Shown piece after piece: positions 15,386 through 22,557 of a stretch of DNA of 22,557 nt (position 1 is its first letter; the number at the start of each line of letters is the position of its first letter). The stretch is from Clostridiales bacterium (GTDB lineage: Bacteria > Bacillota > Clostridia > Christensenellales > DUVY01), in the NCBI GenBank assembly GCA_031290295.1, contig JAITNT010000281.1, forward strand, positions 1 through 22,557, in the 5' to 3' direction. The notes under the pieces were generated by a model. It worked only from the letters and a program-made list of their open reading frames with translations. It was not told where the DNA came from and made no database searches. The translations under genes and the position numbers were made by a program.

Positions 15386-17266
15386 CTATAAAGACATGTC
15401 CGCTCTGTTTTTTTTGATATATACAATCAACACCGCTATATCCGCGGGGTTTACGCCGCTTATTCTCGAGGCTTGTCCAAGGGTAAGCGGCTTTATTTTG
15501 GCAAGCCTTTGGGCGGACTCGGTGCGGAGCCCTTTTATTCCGGCATAGTCCAGGGTTTCGGGTATAAGCATGCTTTCAAGGCGGTTCGCCTCGGAAATCT
15601 GCCGCGCCTGCCTGTCTAAATAACCGCCGTATTGTATTGTGATCAGCACCTCGTTGACGGCGGACGGCGAATGCTCGCCGAGCGTCGGCACATGCGCCCG
15701 CAGGGCTTCCGCGGTAACATGGGGGCGGCGCATAAGCTCCTCCAGCTGCATACCGGCGACTATTTCCGGGTCGCCCGCGGCGGTCAGAATGATATTTACG
15801 GCGGCGGGCGGCACCGTTTGCTTGAGACGGGCGCGTACCCGTTCTATTTCGTCAAGCCGTCTTGTAAAGCGCGAATACTGTTCCTCCGTAACCAACCCCA
15901 GCCCGAAGCCCTTTTGCGTGAGCCTGATGTCGGCGTTATCGTGCCGCAAGGACAGCCGGTATTCCGCGCGCGAGGTCATCATGCGGTACGGCTCGTTCGT
16001 GCCCTTAGTCACCAGGTCGTCGATAAGCACGCCGATATAGGCCTCGCTGCGTTTTAGCACGAGAGGGGGCTTGTCCAAAAAGGCGCGCGCCGCGTTTATT
16101 CCGGCTATAAGCCCTTGCGCCGCCGCTTCCTCATAGCCGCTTGTGCCGTTAATCTGTCCCGCGCAGTACAGCCCCTTGACGATTTTGCTTTCCAGCGTAG
16201 GAAGCAGGGAGCGCGAGTCGATGCAATCATACTCTATAGCGTAAGCGTCGCGCATAATTTCGATTTGCCCGAGACCCTCGACGGAACGCAGGAATTCCAA
16301 CTGAATATCCTGCGGAAGCGAGGTGCTCAAGCCCTGCACATAAATCTCGTCCGTGTCCGCGCCCTCGGGTTCGAGGAAGAACTGGTGGCGGCTTTTGCTT
16401 GCAAAACGGACGATTTTGTCCTCGATAGACGGGCAATAACGCGCTCCGACGCCCTTAATGATGCCCGAATAAGACGGCGAACGGCGGAGATTATTGCGGA
16501 TTATGTCGTGCGTAGCCGCATTTGTATAGCCGAGATAGCAGGGCATAAGGTTATAATTGATTTCGCCGTCGGTCATAACGGAGAGCGGCGCGGCGCTGTC
16601 GCCGTTCTGCACGGACAGCCTTGCGAAGTCGATACTCTTTGCGTCCGCTCTTGCGGGCGTGCCCGTCTTAAAGCGTCTTAGCTCATGCCCCGCCTCCGCG
16701 ATAGACGCCGACAAGTATTCCGCCCTGGCAAACCCCGACGGACCCTTCCTTTCAACTACCGCGCCGGTGATGACGGTTGACGAGAGATAAACGCCGCAGG
16801 CGAGTATAACGCGGTCGGCAAGATAGTGCGCGCCGAGCGCAGTAATTACGCCGTGCACCCCGCCCCGAGCCGTGATAAGCCTTACCGCCTCGCCCTGACG
16901 GAGGGTAAGCCCCGCGATATTTTCCACCGTATGCTTTATGTTGCGGTGGTAGAGATTCTTATCGATTTGCGCGCGCGGCGACTGTACGGACGCGCCCTTA
17001 GAGCGGTGCAGGGTGCGCAGCTGCACGAGCGCTTTGTCGGCTTCGCGCGCCATAACGCCGCCGAGCGCGTCGATTTCCTTGACAAGATGCCCCTTGCTGC
17101 TTCCGCCGATAGAGGGATTGCAGGCGAGGAAGCCCACGCTGTCAAGGTTGAGCGCGAGCAATAGCGTTTTTGCGCCGAGTCTTGCGGCGGCGGCGGCGGC
17201 CTCTATACCGGCGTGACCCGCGCCGACCACAATAATATCGTAGTTAACGGTTAGATGCTCTTCCAT
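15386..17266 (-). CDS. mnmG: tRNA uridine-5-carboxymethylaminomethyl synthesis enzyme MnmG (GidA)
   Basis: The FAD- and NADH-dependent partner of MnmE; together they add the aminomethyl or carboxymethylaminomethyl group to U34 of tRNAs reading split codon boxes. The dinucleotide-binding GAGHAG motif is at residues 15-20, followed by the family signatures CNPSIGGSSKGHLVKEIDALGG, later PCYLGYTN, and EYDCIDSRSLLPTLESK. The 626-residue length is normal. The open frame extends 70 codons further upstream into mnmE, but the ATG at 17266 is chosen because it sits 4 nt after the mnmE stop and directly precedes the conserved N-terminus. The SD is weak (GGGA), consistent with translational coupling to mnmE. 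Confidence 0.97.
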   Translation of the reverse strand: MEEHLTVNYDIIVVGAGHAGIEAAAAAARLGAKTLLLALNLDSVGFLACNPSIGGSSKGHLVKEIDALGGVMAREADKALVQLRTLHRSKGASVQSPRAQIDKNLYHRNIKHTVENIAGLTLRQGEAVRLITARGGVHGVITALGAHYLADRVILACGVYLSSTVITGAVVERKGPSGFARAEYLSASIAEAGHELRRFKTGTPARADAKSIDFARLSVQNGDSAAPLSVMTDGEINYNLMPCYLGYTNAATHDIIRNNLRRSPSYSGIIKGVGARYCPSIEDKIVRFASKSRHQFFLEPEGADTDEIYVQGLSTSLPQDIQLEFLRSVEGLGQIEIMRDAYAIEYDCIDSRSLLPTLESKIVKGLYCAGQINGTSGYEEAAAQGLIAGINAARAFLDKPPLVLKRSEAYIGVLIDDLVTKGTNEPYRMMTSRAEYRLSLRHDNADIRLTQKGFGLGLVTEEQYSRFTRRLDEIERVRARLKQTVPPAAVNIILTAAGDPEIVAGMQLEELMRRPHVTAEALRAHVPTLGEHSPSAVNEVLITIQYGGYLDRQARQISEANRLESMLIPETLDYAGIKGLRTESAQRLAKIKPLTLGQASRISGVNPADIAVLIVYIKKNRADMSL

Positions 17267-17270
17267 AACG

Positions 17271-18605
17271 CTATTTTCCCAGACAGAACCTCTCAAAAAT
17301 TCTGTCCACAACCTCCTCGCTCGCGGTCGAGCCGGTGATTTCACCGAGGCAAAGCCACGCCGAACGCAAATCCTCCGCCAACAATTCCGGGATTCCGGAC
17401 GGATTTTTGAGCGCGTCGGCGGCGCGTGAGAGCGCGTCGAGATGCCGCGTTTCCGTAAGCATAAGCCCTCCGGCAATAACGCCGCCGTCTATGAATTCGG
17501 TATAAATACGCTCCTTCAGCTCCTCGATTCCCGCGCCCGTCAGCGCGGACACGCAAATATCCGCCGGCGGCGTATTAGACCCGTTACGAAGCCTTCCGCC
17601 GCTTTTTATATCCGATTTATTGCGGACGGAGAGTGCTTTTTTACCCGCAAGCGCGCCGTCGATTTTTCCGTCGTCCGAATCGTCCGCGGGGTCGGTGACG
17701 CGCAACACGATATCGGCGGAGGACAACGCGGTTCGGGCGCGTTCTACGCCTAATTTTTCTACCGCGTCCGCGCCGTCGCGAAGCCCCGCGGTGTCCGTCA
17801 CGTTCATTTTTACGCCTTTATAAATAAGGGTTTCGGTTATTGTGTCGCGCGTCGTGCCGGGAAGCTCCGCGACGATTGCCCGTTCGGCTTTTAGCAGCGC
17901 GTTCAGGAGAGCGGACTTGCCTACGTTGGGCTTGCCCGCGAGCACAATATTAATGCCGTCCCGGACGTACGCCGCGGTAGTCCCCGTGGCAAGAAGCCCG
18001 GTAAGCGTGCCGGCTATCTCCCGTACGCGCGGCGATAAGGTATCCGCGCCGCCCGCCTCCGCGTCGGAGTCGGGGAAGTCGATCGACGTTTCCAGCTCGG
18101 CGAGCATATCGGTAAGCAGGTCTTGCATTTTTGCGCACAAGCGGTAAAGCTTGCCGTCAGCAAGCGCGCCCGCCGCCCTAAGCTCGGCCTCGCTTTGCGC
18201 GTTAATCAGCCGGATAATACCCTCCGCGCCCGAAAGGTCGGTTTTGCCGTTAATAAAAGCCCGTTCGGTAAATTCCCCCGGCCGCGCCGTAACAGCCCCC
18301 GCCGAAAGCAACGCGGCGAGCACATACCGCGCAAGCGCCGCGCCGCCGTGTATCTGGAATTCTACCACGTTTTCGCCCGTAAAGGAACGCGGCGCGGTAA
18401 AGCAAACCGCAAGGCACCGTTCGTCGAACGCCGCCGCGGAGAAGGTTCCGAGCATAAGCCTGCGTTCGGGAAAATCCGCCGCCTTGCCTCCGCCGTCGGC
18501 GCGGAATACGGCGTCGCAAATCCCGAACGCGCCGTCCCCGCTCACGCGGAGCACGGCTACTCCGCCCGTTCCTATAGGTGTTGCGATAGCCGCAATAGTT
18601 TTCAT
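17271..18605 (-). CDS. mnmE: tRNA modification GTPase MnmE (TrmE)
   Basis: A potassium-activated GTPase that works with MnmG in tRNA U34 modification. The N-terminal tetrahydrofolate-binding domain begins IAAIATPIGTGGVAVLRVSG and includes PGEFTERAFINGK. The G domain has GKPNVGKS (224-231), GTTRD (250-254), DTAG (271-274) and NKSD (329-332). The C-terminus FCLGK (440-444) keeps the catalytic cysteine motif. The 444-residue length is typical. The ATG at 18605 has no SD; a TATACT -10 ends 7 nt upstream, so the mRNA is probably leaderless. Unlike the common arrangement, jag and rsmG do not flank the mnmE-mnmG pair. It diverges from fabK across 142 bp. Confidence 0.97.
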   Translation of the reverse strand: MKTIAAIATPIGTGGVAVLRVSGDGAFGICDAVFRADGGGKAADFPERRLMLGTFSAAAFDERCLAVCFTAPRSFTGENVVEFQIHGGAALARYVLAALLSAGAVTARPGEFTERAFINGKTDLSGAEGIIRLINAQSEAELRAAGALADGKLYRLCAKMQDLLTDMLAELETSIDFPDSDAEAGGADTLSPRVREIAGTLTGLLATGTTAAYVRDGINIVLAGKPNVGKSALLNALLKAERAIVAELPGTTRDTITETLIYKGVKMNVTDTAGLRDGADAVEKLGVERARTALSSADIVLRVTDPADDSDDGKIDGALAGKKALSVRNKSDIKSGGRLRNGSNTPPADICVSALTGAGIEELKERIYTEFIDGGVIAGGLMLTETRHLDALSRAADALKNPSGIPELLAEDLRSAWLCLGEITGSTASEEVVDRIFERFCLGK

Positions 18606-18612
18606 AAGGAAC

Positions 18613-18618
18613 AGTATA
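18613..18618 (-). promoter_or_regulatory. Probable -10 box of mnmE
   Basis: TATACT on the minus strand ends 7 nt before the mnmE ATG. The -35 at 17 bp spacing (TTCCTT) is poor, so this promoter is less certain than the others. Confidence 0.5.
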
Positions 18619-18713
18619 CCGCATTTGCAAGGCTAAAGGAAGTAAATTTTCCAAGCTTTTTTCTTTGCTTACGGCAAAAAAGTATTTTTACCCGACATTT
18701 CAAGGGTAAAAGG

Positions 18714-18741
18714 TTGCAATTTAATGATTTTGTGGTAAAAT
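18714..18741 (+). promoter_or_regulatory. Promoter of fabK-fabZ
   Basis: TTGCAA (18714-18719), a 16-bp spacer and the extended -10 TGGTAAAAT, with TAAAAT at 18736-18741. The -10 ends 6 nt before the ATG at 18748, with no SD. No FapR- or FabT-like palindrome was recognised here. Confidence 0.72.
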
Positions 18742-18747
18742 ATAGAC

Positions 18748-19692
18748 ATGAGAACAAGAGTTACGGAATTATTAGGCATCGAATACCCCATATTTCAGGG
18801 CGGAATGGCGTGGATTTCGGAAGCGACGCTCGCCGCGGCGGTCTCGAACGCCGGCGGACTAGGAATTATCGCGGCGGGAAACATGCCCGCCGAGCTTTTG
18901 AGAGCGGAAATACGCAAGGCGAGGAGGCTTACGGACAAGCCGTTTGCGGTTAATATTATGCTTATGAATCCGTCGGTTGACGGGGTCGTTTCCGTTGTGC
19001 TCGAGGAAAAGCCCCCCGTTGTCGTGACGGGCGCCGGCAGCCCGAGGAAATTTGTGCCCGCCTTGAGGGCGGCGGGGATTAAGATAATACCCGTAGTCCC
19101 GGGCACGGCGCTTGCGAGAATGGCCGAGCGCGACGGCGTCGACGCGGTGATTGCCGAGGGTACGGAGAGCGGCGGGCATATCGGAGAGAACGCGACTATG
19201 GCGTTGGTTCCGCAGGTAGTCCGCGCGGTCAAAATCCCCGTGATAGCCGCGGGCGGAATCGCCGACGGCGCGGGCGTCGCCGCCGCGCTTTGCTTAGGCG
19301 CGGAGGGCGTGCAATGCGGCACGGTTTTTTTGGCGAGCGCGGAATGCAAAATTTCCGACGGCTACAAGAACATGATAATTAAAGCGGGCGATAACGCGAC
19401 CGCCGTAACGGGGCGCGGCACGGGTCTTGCCGTCCGCGCTATCAAGAACGGGCTTACCCGAACGCTGTCCGACATGGAGAGGGACGGCAAGTCGAAGGAA
19501 GAAATAGAGAATTTAACCGTAGGCAGCCTGAGGAGGGCGGTCGTCGACGGCGATATCGACGGCGGCTCGCTGATGGCGGGGCAGATTGCCGGGCTTGTTA
19601 ACCGCGTCCGTCCCGCCGCCGATATTATAAAGGGCATGTTTGCCGATGCCGTGCAAATACTCGAAGAAAAAGCGTTAAAATATTGCAAGTAA
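18748..19692 (+). CDS. fabK: Enoyl-[ACP] reductase FabK (FMN-dependent)
   Basis: FabK reduces trans-2-enoyl-ACP in the last step of each fatty-acid elongation round, using FMN and NAD(P)H. The 314-residue protein has the nitronate-monooxygenase-like TIM barrel. The N-terminus GIEYPIFQGGMAWIS is typical, followed by SNAGGLGIIAAG, the EGTESGGHIG segment with His144, IPVIAAGGIADG and GAEGVQCGTVFLAS for phosphate binding, and KISDGYKN. The length and C-terminal SLMAGQIAGLV match FabK better than nitronate monooxygenase. The ATG 18748 is set by the promoter, which leaves no room for a leader. fabZ follows by 15 bp. This pair lies apart from the rest of a fab cluster, none of which is seen here. 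Confidence 0.92.
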   Translation: MRTRVTELLGIEYPIFQGGMAWISEATLAAAVSNAGGLGIIAAGNMPAELLRAEIRKARRLTDKPFAVNIMLMNPSVDGVVSVVLEEKPPVVVTGAGSPRKFVPALRAAGIKIIPVVPGTALARMAERDGVDAVIAEGTESGGHIGENATMALVPQVVRAVKIPVIAAGGIADGAGVAAALCLGAEGVQCGTVFLASAECKISDGYKNMIIKAGDNATAVTGRGTGLAVRAIKNGLTRTLSDMERDGKSKEEIENLTVGSLRRAVVDGDIDGGSLMAGQIAGLVNRVRPAADIIKGMFADAVQILEEKALKYCK

Positions 19693-19707
19693 GGAAAGCC
19701 GTACATA

Positions 19708-20157
19708 ATGATAGGAATTGAAGAAATTAAGCAGGTGCTGCCTCAAAGAGATCCGTTTCTTTTTTTGGACGAAATAGGCGAAATAGGGGACGGCAAAATT
19801 ACCGCGTACTACACGTTCAAGCCCGACAACCCGATTTTAGCGGGGCATCTGCCGGGCAACCCGATTGTTCCCGGCATATTGCTCATAGAGGCTATGGCGC
19901 AGGCGGGCGCGTATTGGCTCATGACAAGACCGGAGAATAAGGATATGTTTGCCTATCTTTATAAGGTTATCGATTTCCGCGTTAAAAAAATGATTCGCCC
20001 CGGCGACAAATGCAGGATTGTAGCCGTCGATAAGGGCACGCGTTTTCGCATAGCCTCGGGAGAAGCCGAGGTTTACCTGGGCGACGAGCTTGCCGCCGCA
20101 TGTAAGCTTTCCTGCATGATAGCGGACGGCGTGCTTGCCGCGAAGCAGAGCCGTTAA
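19708..20157 (+). CDS. fabZ: 3-hydroxyacyl-[ACP] dehydratase FabZ
   Basis: A hot-dog fold dehydratase that removes water from 3-hydroxyacyl-ACP to give the enoyl-ACP substrate of FabK. The 149-residue protein starts IEEIKQVLPQRDPFLFLDEI, the usual FabZ N-terminus. The catalytic histidine H47 lies in AGHLPGNPIVPG and the glutamate E61 in IEAMAQAG. The motif reads GHLP rather than the common GHFP, a mild change. The ATG at 19708 has SD AAGGAAA about ten bases upstream. It follows fabK by 15 bp, so the two form an operon for consecutive steps. FabA-like isomerase activity cannot be excluded from sequence. Confidence 0.93.
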   Translation: MIGIEEIKQVLPQRDPFLFLDEIGEIGDGKITAYYTFKPDNPILAGHLPGNPIVPGILLIEAMAQAGAYWLMTRPENKDMFAYLYKVIDFRVKKMIRPGDKCRIVAVDKGTRFRIASGEAEVYLGDELAAACKLSCMIADGVLAAKQSR

Positions 20158-20224
20158 AAATTCCCCGCGTTTAGTTTTGTAACAAGTATAAAGAAAAACA
20201 AAATATCAAAGGAGTATTTATTTT

Positions 20225-21082
20225 ATGAGTATTTTATTTTGCGACAGTAACTGTGAGCTATGGTACGACAAGGTTAAAGAGCTGGGCTTAGAGGTTATCA
20301 AAATGCCGTACACTATCGACGGGGAGGAGCATTTTTACGACATGGGCGAGAATACGGACTTCGGCGAATTCTACGCCCGCATTCGCAAGGGCTCGATTCC
20401 CGTAACGTCCGCGCTTAATTCGGTGAACTATATCGAATATTTCGAGCCGTTTTTGGCTAAGGGCGAGGATATCCTTTACATAACCTTTTCGCACAAAATG
20501 AGCGCGACCTTCGACCATATGGAGATCGCCCTTAACGAGCTTAAATTGAAATATCCCGACCGCAAGGTTCTCACCGTGGATACCAAGACGATTTCCATGG
20601 GCGCGGGGCTGATAGTTTATGCCGCCGCCAAGAAATTCCGCGCGGGCGCAAGCCTTGAGGAAACCGCGGCGTACGCGGAGAAGCTTTCCGCGCGGGCGGG
20701 CACGGTCTTTACGGTGGACGACCTGAACCACCTCAAGCGGGGAGGGCGTTTGGGCGGCGCCGCCGCGGTAATAGGCTCGCTCCTCGGCTTAAAGCCCATG
20801 CTGCAATTTTCTAAGGAGGGCAGAATAGAGAACTACGCCAAAGCCAAGGGCAGAAAGAAATCTATAGAAATGCTGTTAGATAAGGCGGAGGAGAAGAAAA
20901 TCGACCTGTCCATGCCTGTGTCCTTCATAGACGCGGACGCGTCCGATATAGACGTCGCGATAGCCGCGTTCCGCGCGCGCTTCGGGACGGACTGCGAGCT
21001 GTGGAACCAACCCGTCGGCCCCGTAATCGGCGCTCACTGCGGTCCCGGCACGTTAGGGCTGTGCTTTACGTGTAAGGAATAG
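20225..21082 (+). CDS. DegV family fatty-acid-binding protein
   Basis: DegV proteins bind a single long-chain fatty acid; in Bacillota several act as FakB, presenting fatty acids to the FakA kinase for phosphorylation and entry into phospholipids. The 285-residue protein has IPVTSALNS (58-66) in the place of the usual PxTSQ/TSAxs motif, YITFSHKMSATFDH where a serine helps hold the carboxylate, and VDDLNHLKRGGRLGG, the family hallmark. The ATG 20225 has SD AAAGGAG nine to ten bases upstream. No FakA (Dak-phosphatase-type) gene is in the window. Placement after fabK-fabZ suits a lipid role, but a separate 67-bp gap and its own SD mean co-transcription is not certain. Confidence 0.9.
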   Translation: MSILFCDSNCELWYDKVKELGLEVIKMPYTIDGEEHFYDMGENTDFGEFYARIRKGSIPVTSALNSVNYIEYFEPFLAKGEDILYITFSHKMSATFDHMEIALNELKLKYPDRKVLTVDTKTISMGAGLIVYAAAKKFRAGASLEETAAYAEKLSARAGTVFTVDDLNHLKRGGRLGGAAAVIGSLLGLKPMLQFSKEGRIENYAKAKGRKKSIEMLLDKAEEKKIDLSMPVSFIDADASDIDVAIAAFRARFGTDCELWNQPVGPVIGAHCGPGTLGLCFTCKE

Positions 21083-21085
21083 TAG

Positions 21086-21250
21086 CCGACCAAGCGATAC
21101 CGACCAAGCGTGAATCGGCGCTGCGACAAGCCGCCCTTTACGGGCGGCTGTCTTGCTTAATCCGATTCAGTCGGACTTTTGCCGCCCGGACGCGAATGCG
21201 CGCTCGCTCCGCCGCAGGCGGTGAACGAGCGCGCACTCACGCTTGGTCGG
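21086..21250. repeat. Structured intergenic element with 14-bp terminal inverted repeats
   Basis: CCGACCAAGCGTGA (21100-21113) and its exact inverse (21237-21250) enclose about 150 bp. Nested inside are TGAATCGG/CCGATTCA (21111-21118, 21162-21169), a GCCGCCC/GGGCGGC hairpin (21130-21148), and a long hairpin of TGCGCGCTCG/CGAGCGCGCA (21197-21206, 21226-21235) with inner CCGCC/GGCGG. CCGACCAAGCG is also repeated directly at 21086-21096. Part of it (21177-21220) is the inverse of the end of repeat R1. It sits between convergent genes and may terminate both; a U-tract is weak on either strand. Confidence 0.8.
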
Positions 21251-21273
21251 TTAAAAGCCGGAGAGAGACAAAG

Positions 21274-21909
21274 CTACGCTTTTGGGGGCAGCATTGTTTC
21301 GGCGTATTCCGCGCCTAAGCCGTATGCGCCGCCGTGCTCCTTGATAATGGTCATTACGGCGTTATAGGTGCTCTTGTTGTTCCAGTCGCGCTGGAATTCC
21401 AGCATAACCTGCTGCCACGTTACCGGAATCGCGCCCGCCTGCGTCATGCGCCGTATCGCGGCGTAGTGCGCCTCTCTGCTTACGCCTCCGCAGGCGTCGC
21501 TTACAACGTAAATTTCGTAGCCGTCGCTAAGCATGGACAGCGCGGGGAAGGTCACGCAAGCCTCCGTCCAAAGCCCGGCAAGAATGATTTTACGTTTCGT
21601 CGTTCCCTCGACGGCTCTTTTCAGCTTGACATCCTCCCACGCGTTAATGCAGGTGCGGTCGATAGGCACGATGTCCGGATAGACGGTCTGAAGCTTCGAG
21701 CAAAGCATTCCGGAGAAGGCTTGCGCCTCTACCGTAGACAGAATACACGGCACCTTAAAGGCCTGCGCCGTTTTGGCAAGGCCTACGACGTTGTTAAGCA
21801 GGGTACCGCGCGAGATGCTTTCAATCCCGAAATACATTTGCGGCTGATGGTCGATAATGACTACGGCGGCGTCGGACGGGTCAAGCAAACAGTTAGAATA
21901 GTTTCTCAT
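21274..21909 (-). CDS. Isochorismatase-fold hydrolase, YcaC-like
   Basis: A 211-residue cysteine hydrolase of the isochorismatase superfamily, closest by eye to E. coli YcaC, whose substrate is unknown. The catalytic aspartate is D20 (VVIIDHQPQM) and the nucleophile C118 (AGLWTEACVTFPAL); the adjoining cis-peptide region and INAWED resemble YcaC nearly position for position. R85 lies near the basic residue of the triad. C-terminal ELHRDW-like LEFQRDWNN is also shared. The start ATG 21909 is supported by AAGGAG (21918-21923 on the minus strand). A perfect 7-bp inverted repeat lies just upstream of the SD. It diverges from the sigma factor gene and is not obviously linked to it. Confidence 0.87.
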   Translation of the reverse strand: MRNYSNCLLDPSDAAVVIIDHQPQMYFGIESISRGTLLNNVVGLAKTAQAFKVPCILSTVEAQAFSGMLCSKLQTVYPDIVPIDRTCINAWEDVKLKRAVEGTTKRKIILAGLWTEACVTFPALSMLSDGYEIYVVSDACGGVSREAHYAAIRRMTQAGAIPVTWQQVMLEFQRDWNNKSTYNAVMTIIKEHGGAYGLGAEYAETMLPPKA

Positions 21910-21924
21910 GATTTAGGCTCCTTC

Positions 21925-21944
21925 AGCAATTTCGTTTAATTGCT
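21925..21944. promoter_or_regulatory. Inverted repeat before the YcaC-like gene (possible operator or leader hairpin)
   Basis: AGCAATT (21925-21931) and AATTGCT (21938-21944) surround the spacer TCGTTT. It ends 2 nt upstream of the SD of the minus-strand gene. It could be a repressor site or an mRNA hairpin controlling access to the SD; the sequence does not decide. The rest of the 188-bp divergent gap is AT-rich, with no convincing promoter pair. Confidence 0.4.
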
Positions 21945-22097
21945 TCTGATAAAGTTGTTATAAATATTATTTTCATATGCGGCGGGAATTATGCGCAAAA
22001 AATATCTATATTTCGGTTTTCGTAGTATACTGAAAATAATTATTAAAAGCTTGTCACATTTTGCACGGTTGAATTGTTTTATAGGTAGGTGATTGTA

Positions 22098-22556
22098 ATG
22101 ACGACGGAATTTGAGCGCATTTACGACGAGTATTCACCGTTACTGTACCGGCTCGGGCTGCTGTATCTCGGCAACGGGGCGGCGGCGGAGGACTTGACGC
22201 AGGATTGCTTTGTCAAGCTGTACGAACGCGGAGCGGAGTTCGGCGGCGAAGGACATCTCAAGGGATGGCTTATTACCGTCGCGCGCAATTTATGCCGCAA
22301 CGCCGTTAAGAAAAACGCGCGCACCGTCCCACTTACATACGACCTGCCCGCGAAGCCGCAAAAAACCGATTACGCGCTTGCGGAAATATTCAAGCTGAAC
22401 GCGTCCGAAAGAGCGGCGGTTTATCTCTTCTATTACGAGGGCTACACCTCTAAGGAGATAGCGGGGCTTACCAAATCGACGGACGCGGCGGTGCGGTCGC
22501 GGCTCAAACGCGCGCGCGGCGAGCTTAGAGAGCTGTTGACGGACGAGGTTACCTAA
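22098..22556 (+). CDS. ECF-type RNA polymerase sigma factor
   Basis: A 152-residue sigma factor of the extracytoplasmic-function group, directing RNA polymerase to a small regulon. Region 2 covers FERIYDEYSPLLYRLGLLYL and AAEDLTQDCFVKLYER, followed by the GWLITVARNLCRN segment. Region 4 covers LNASERAAVYLFYYEG, YTSKEIAGLTKSTDAAVRSRLKRAR, a helix-turn-helix for the -35 element. The ATG 22098 is preferred over the GTG at 22089 because AGGTAGGTGAT immediately upstream provides the SD. The TAA stop at 22554-22556 is one base from the window end; the last T may begin an overlapping TAATG start, and in such loci the next gene is often the anti-sigma factor. That gene is not visible here. Confidence 0.9.
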   Translation: MTTEFERIYDEYSPLLYRLGLLYLGNGAAAEDLTQDCFVKLYERGAEFGGEGHLKGWLITVARNLCRNAVKKNARTVPLTYDLPAKPQKTDYALAEIFKLNASERAAVYLFYYEGYTSKEIAGLTKSTDAAVRSRLKRARGELRELLTDEVT

Positions 22557-22557
22557 T

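Noticed and set aside
18748..19692. Nitronate monooxygenase instead of FabK
   Set aside because: Length, C-terminal motifs and adjacency to fabZ favour enoyl-ACP reductase.

Overview
The window looks like chromosome from a GC-rich, uncultured member of the Bacillota, most likely a Clostridia-type anaerobe. The pointers are the gene families (tilS-hpt, VanW, DegV, a YwaF-like membrane protein, FabK rather than FabI), frequent AAGGAG Shine-Dalgarno (SD) sites and TTG starts. Species-level placement is not possible from this sequence alone. The standard genetic code fits every gene. Eighteen protein genes were found and no rRNA, tRNA, CRISPR array or prophage.

Layout. 1-4714 (+): 3' part of gyrA, then a tight tilS-hpt-cca run (DNA topology, tRNA-Ile2 lysidinylation, purine salvage, tRNA CCA-end synthesis). 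4715-5084: intergenic repeat. 5085-9898 (+): PHP phosphoesterase, VanW-domain protein, YwaF-like membrane protein with a C-terminal extension, maltose/galactoside-type O-acetyltransferase, and a GtrA-like membrane protein. 9987-12635 (-): MgtA magnesium P-type ATPase. 12636-13436: a second copy of the repeat, then a strong promoter and a structured leader. 13437-15161 (+): ammonium transporter fused to a PII signalling domain. 15386-18605 (-): mnmE-mnmG, the tRNA wobble-uridine modification pair. 18748-20157 (+): fabK-fabZ, fatty-acid elongation. 20225-21082 (+): DegV fatty-acid-binding protein. 21083-21273: structured element with terminal inverted repeats. 21274-21909 (-): YcaC-like isochorismatase-fold hydrolase. 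22098-22556 (+): ECF sigma factor, complete just before the window edge.

The most striking regulatory region precedes amt-PII. Two nearly identical 14-nt hairpins with hexaloops AACGGA and AAAGGA each overlap the 5' arm of an intrinsic terminator. This matches the hexaloop rule (A at 1, G at 4) known for ANTAR-protein antitermination sites, but here each hexaloop has its own terminator. Nitrogen supply may therefore be sensed twice: by RNA antitermination before the gene, and by the fused PII domain after translation. The PII domain lacks the uridylylated tyrosine.

A second theme is apparent leaderless transcription. Four genes (ywaF-like, gtrA-like, mnmE, fabK) have a -10 box ending only 6-7 nt before the ATG and no SD, while neighbouring genes have clear SD sites. 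A third theme is a mosaic family of intergenic repeats that shares modules at five places in the window.
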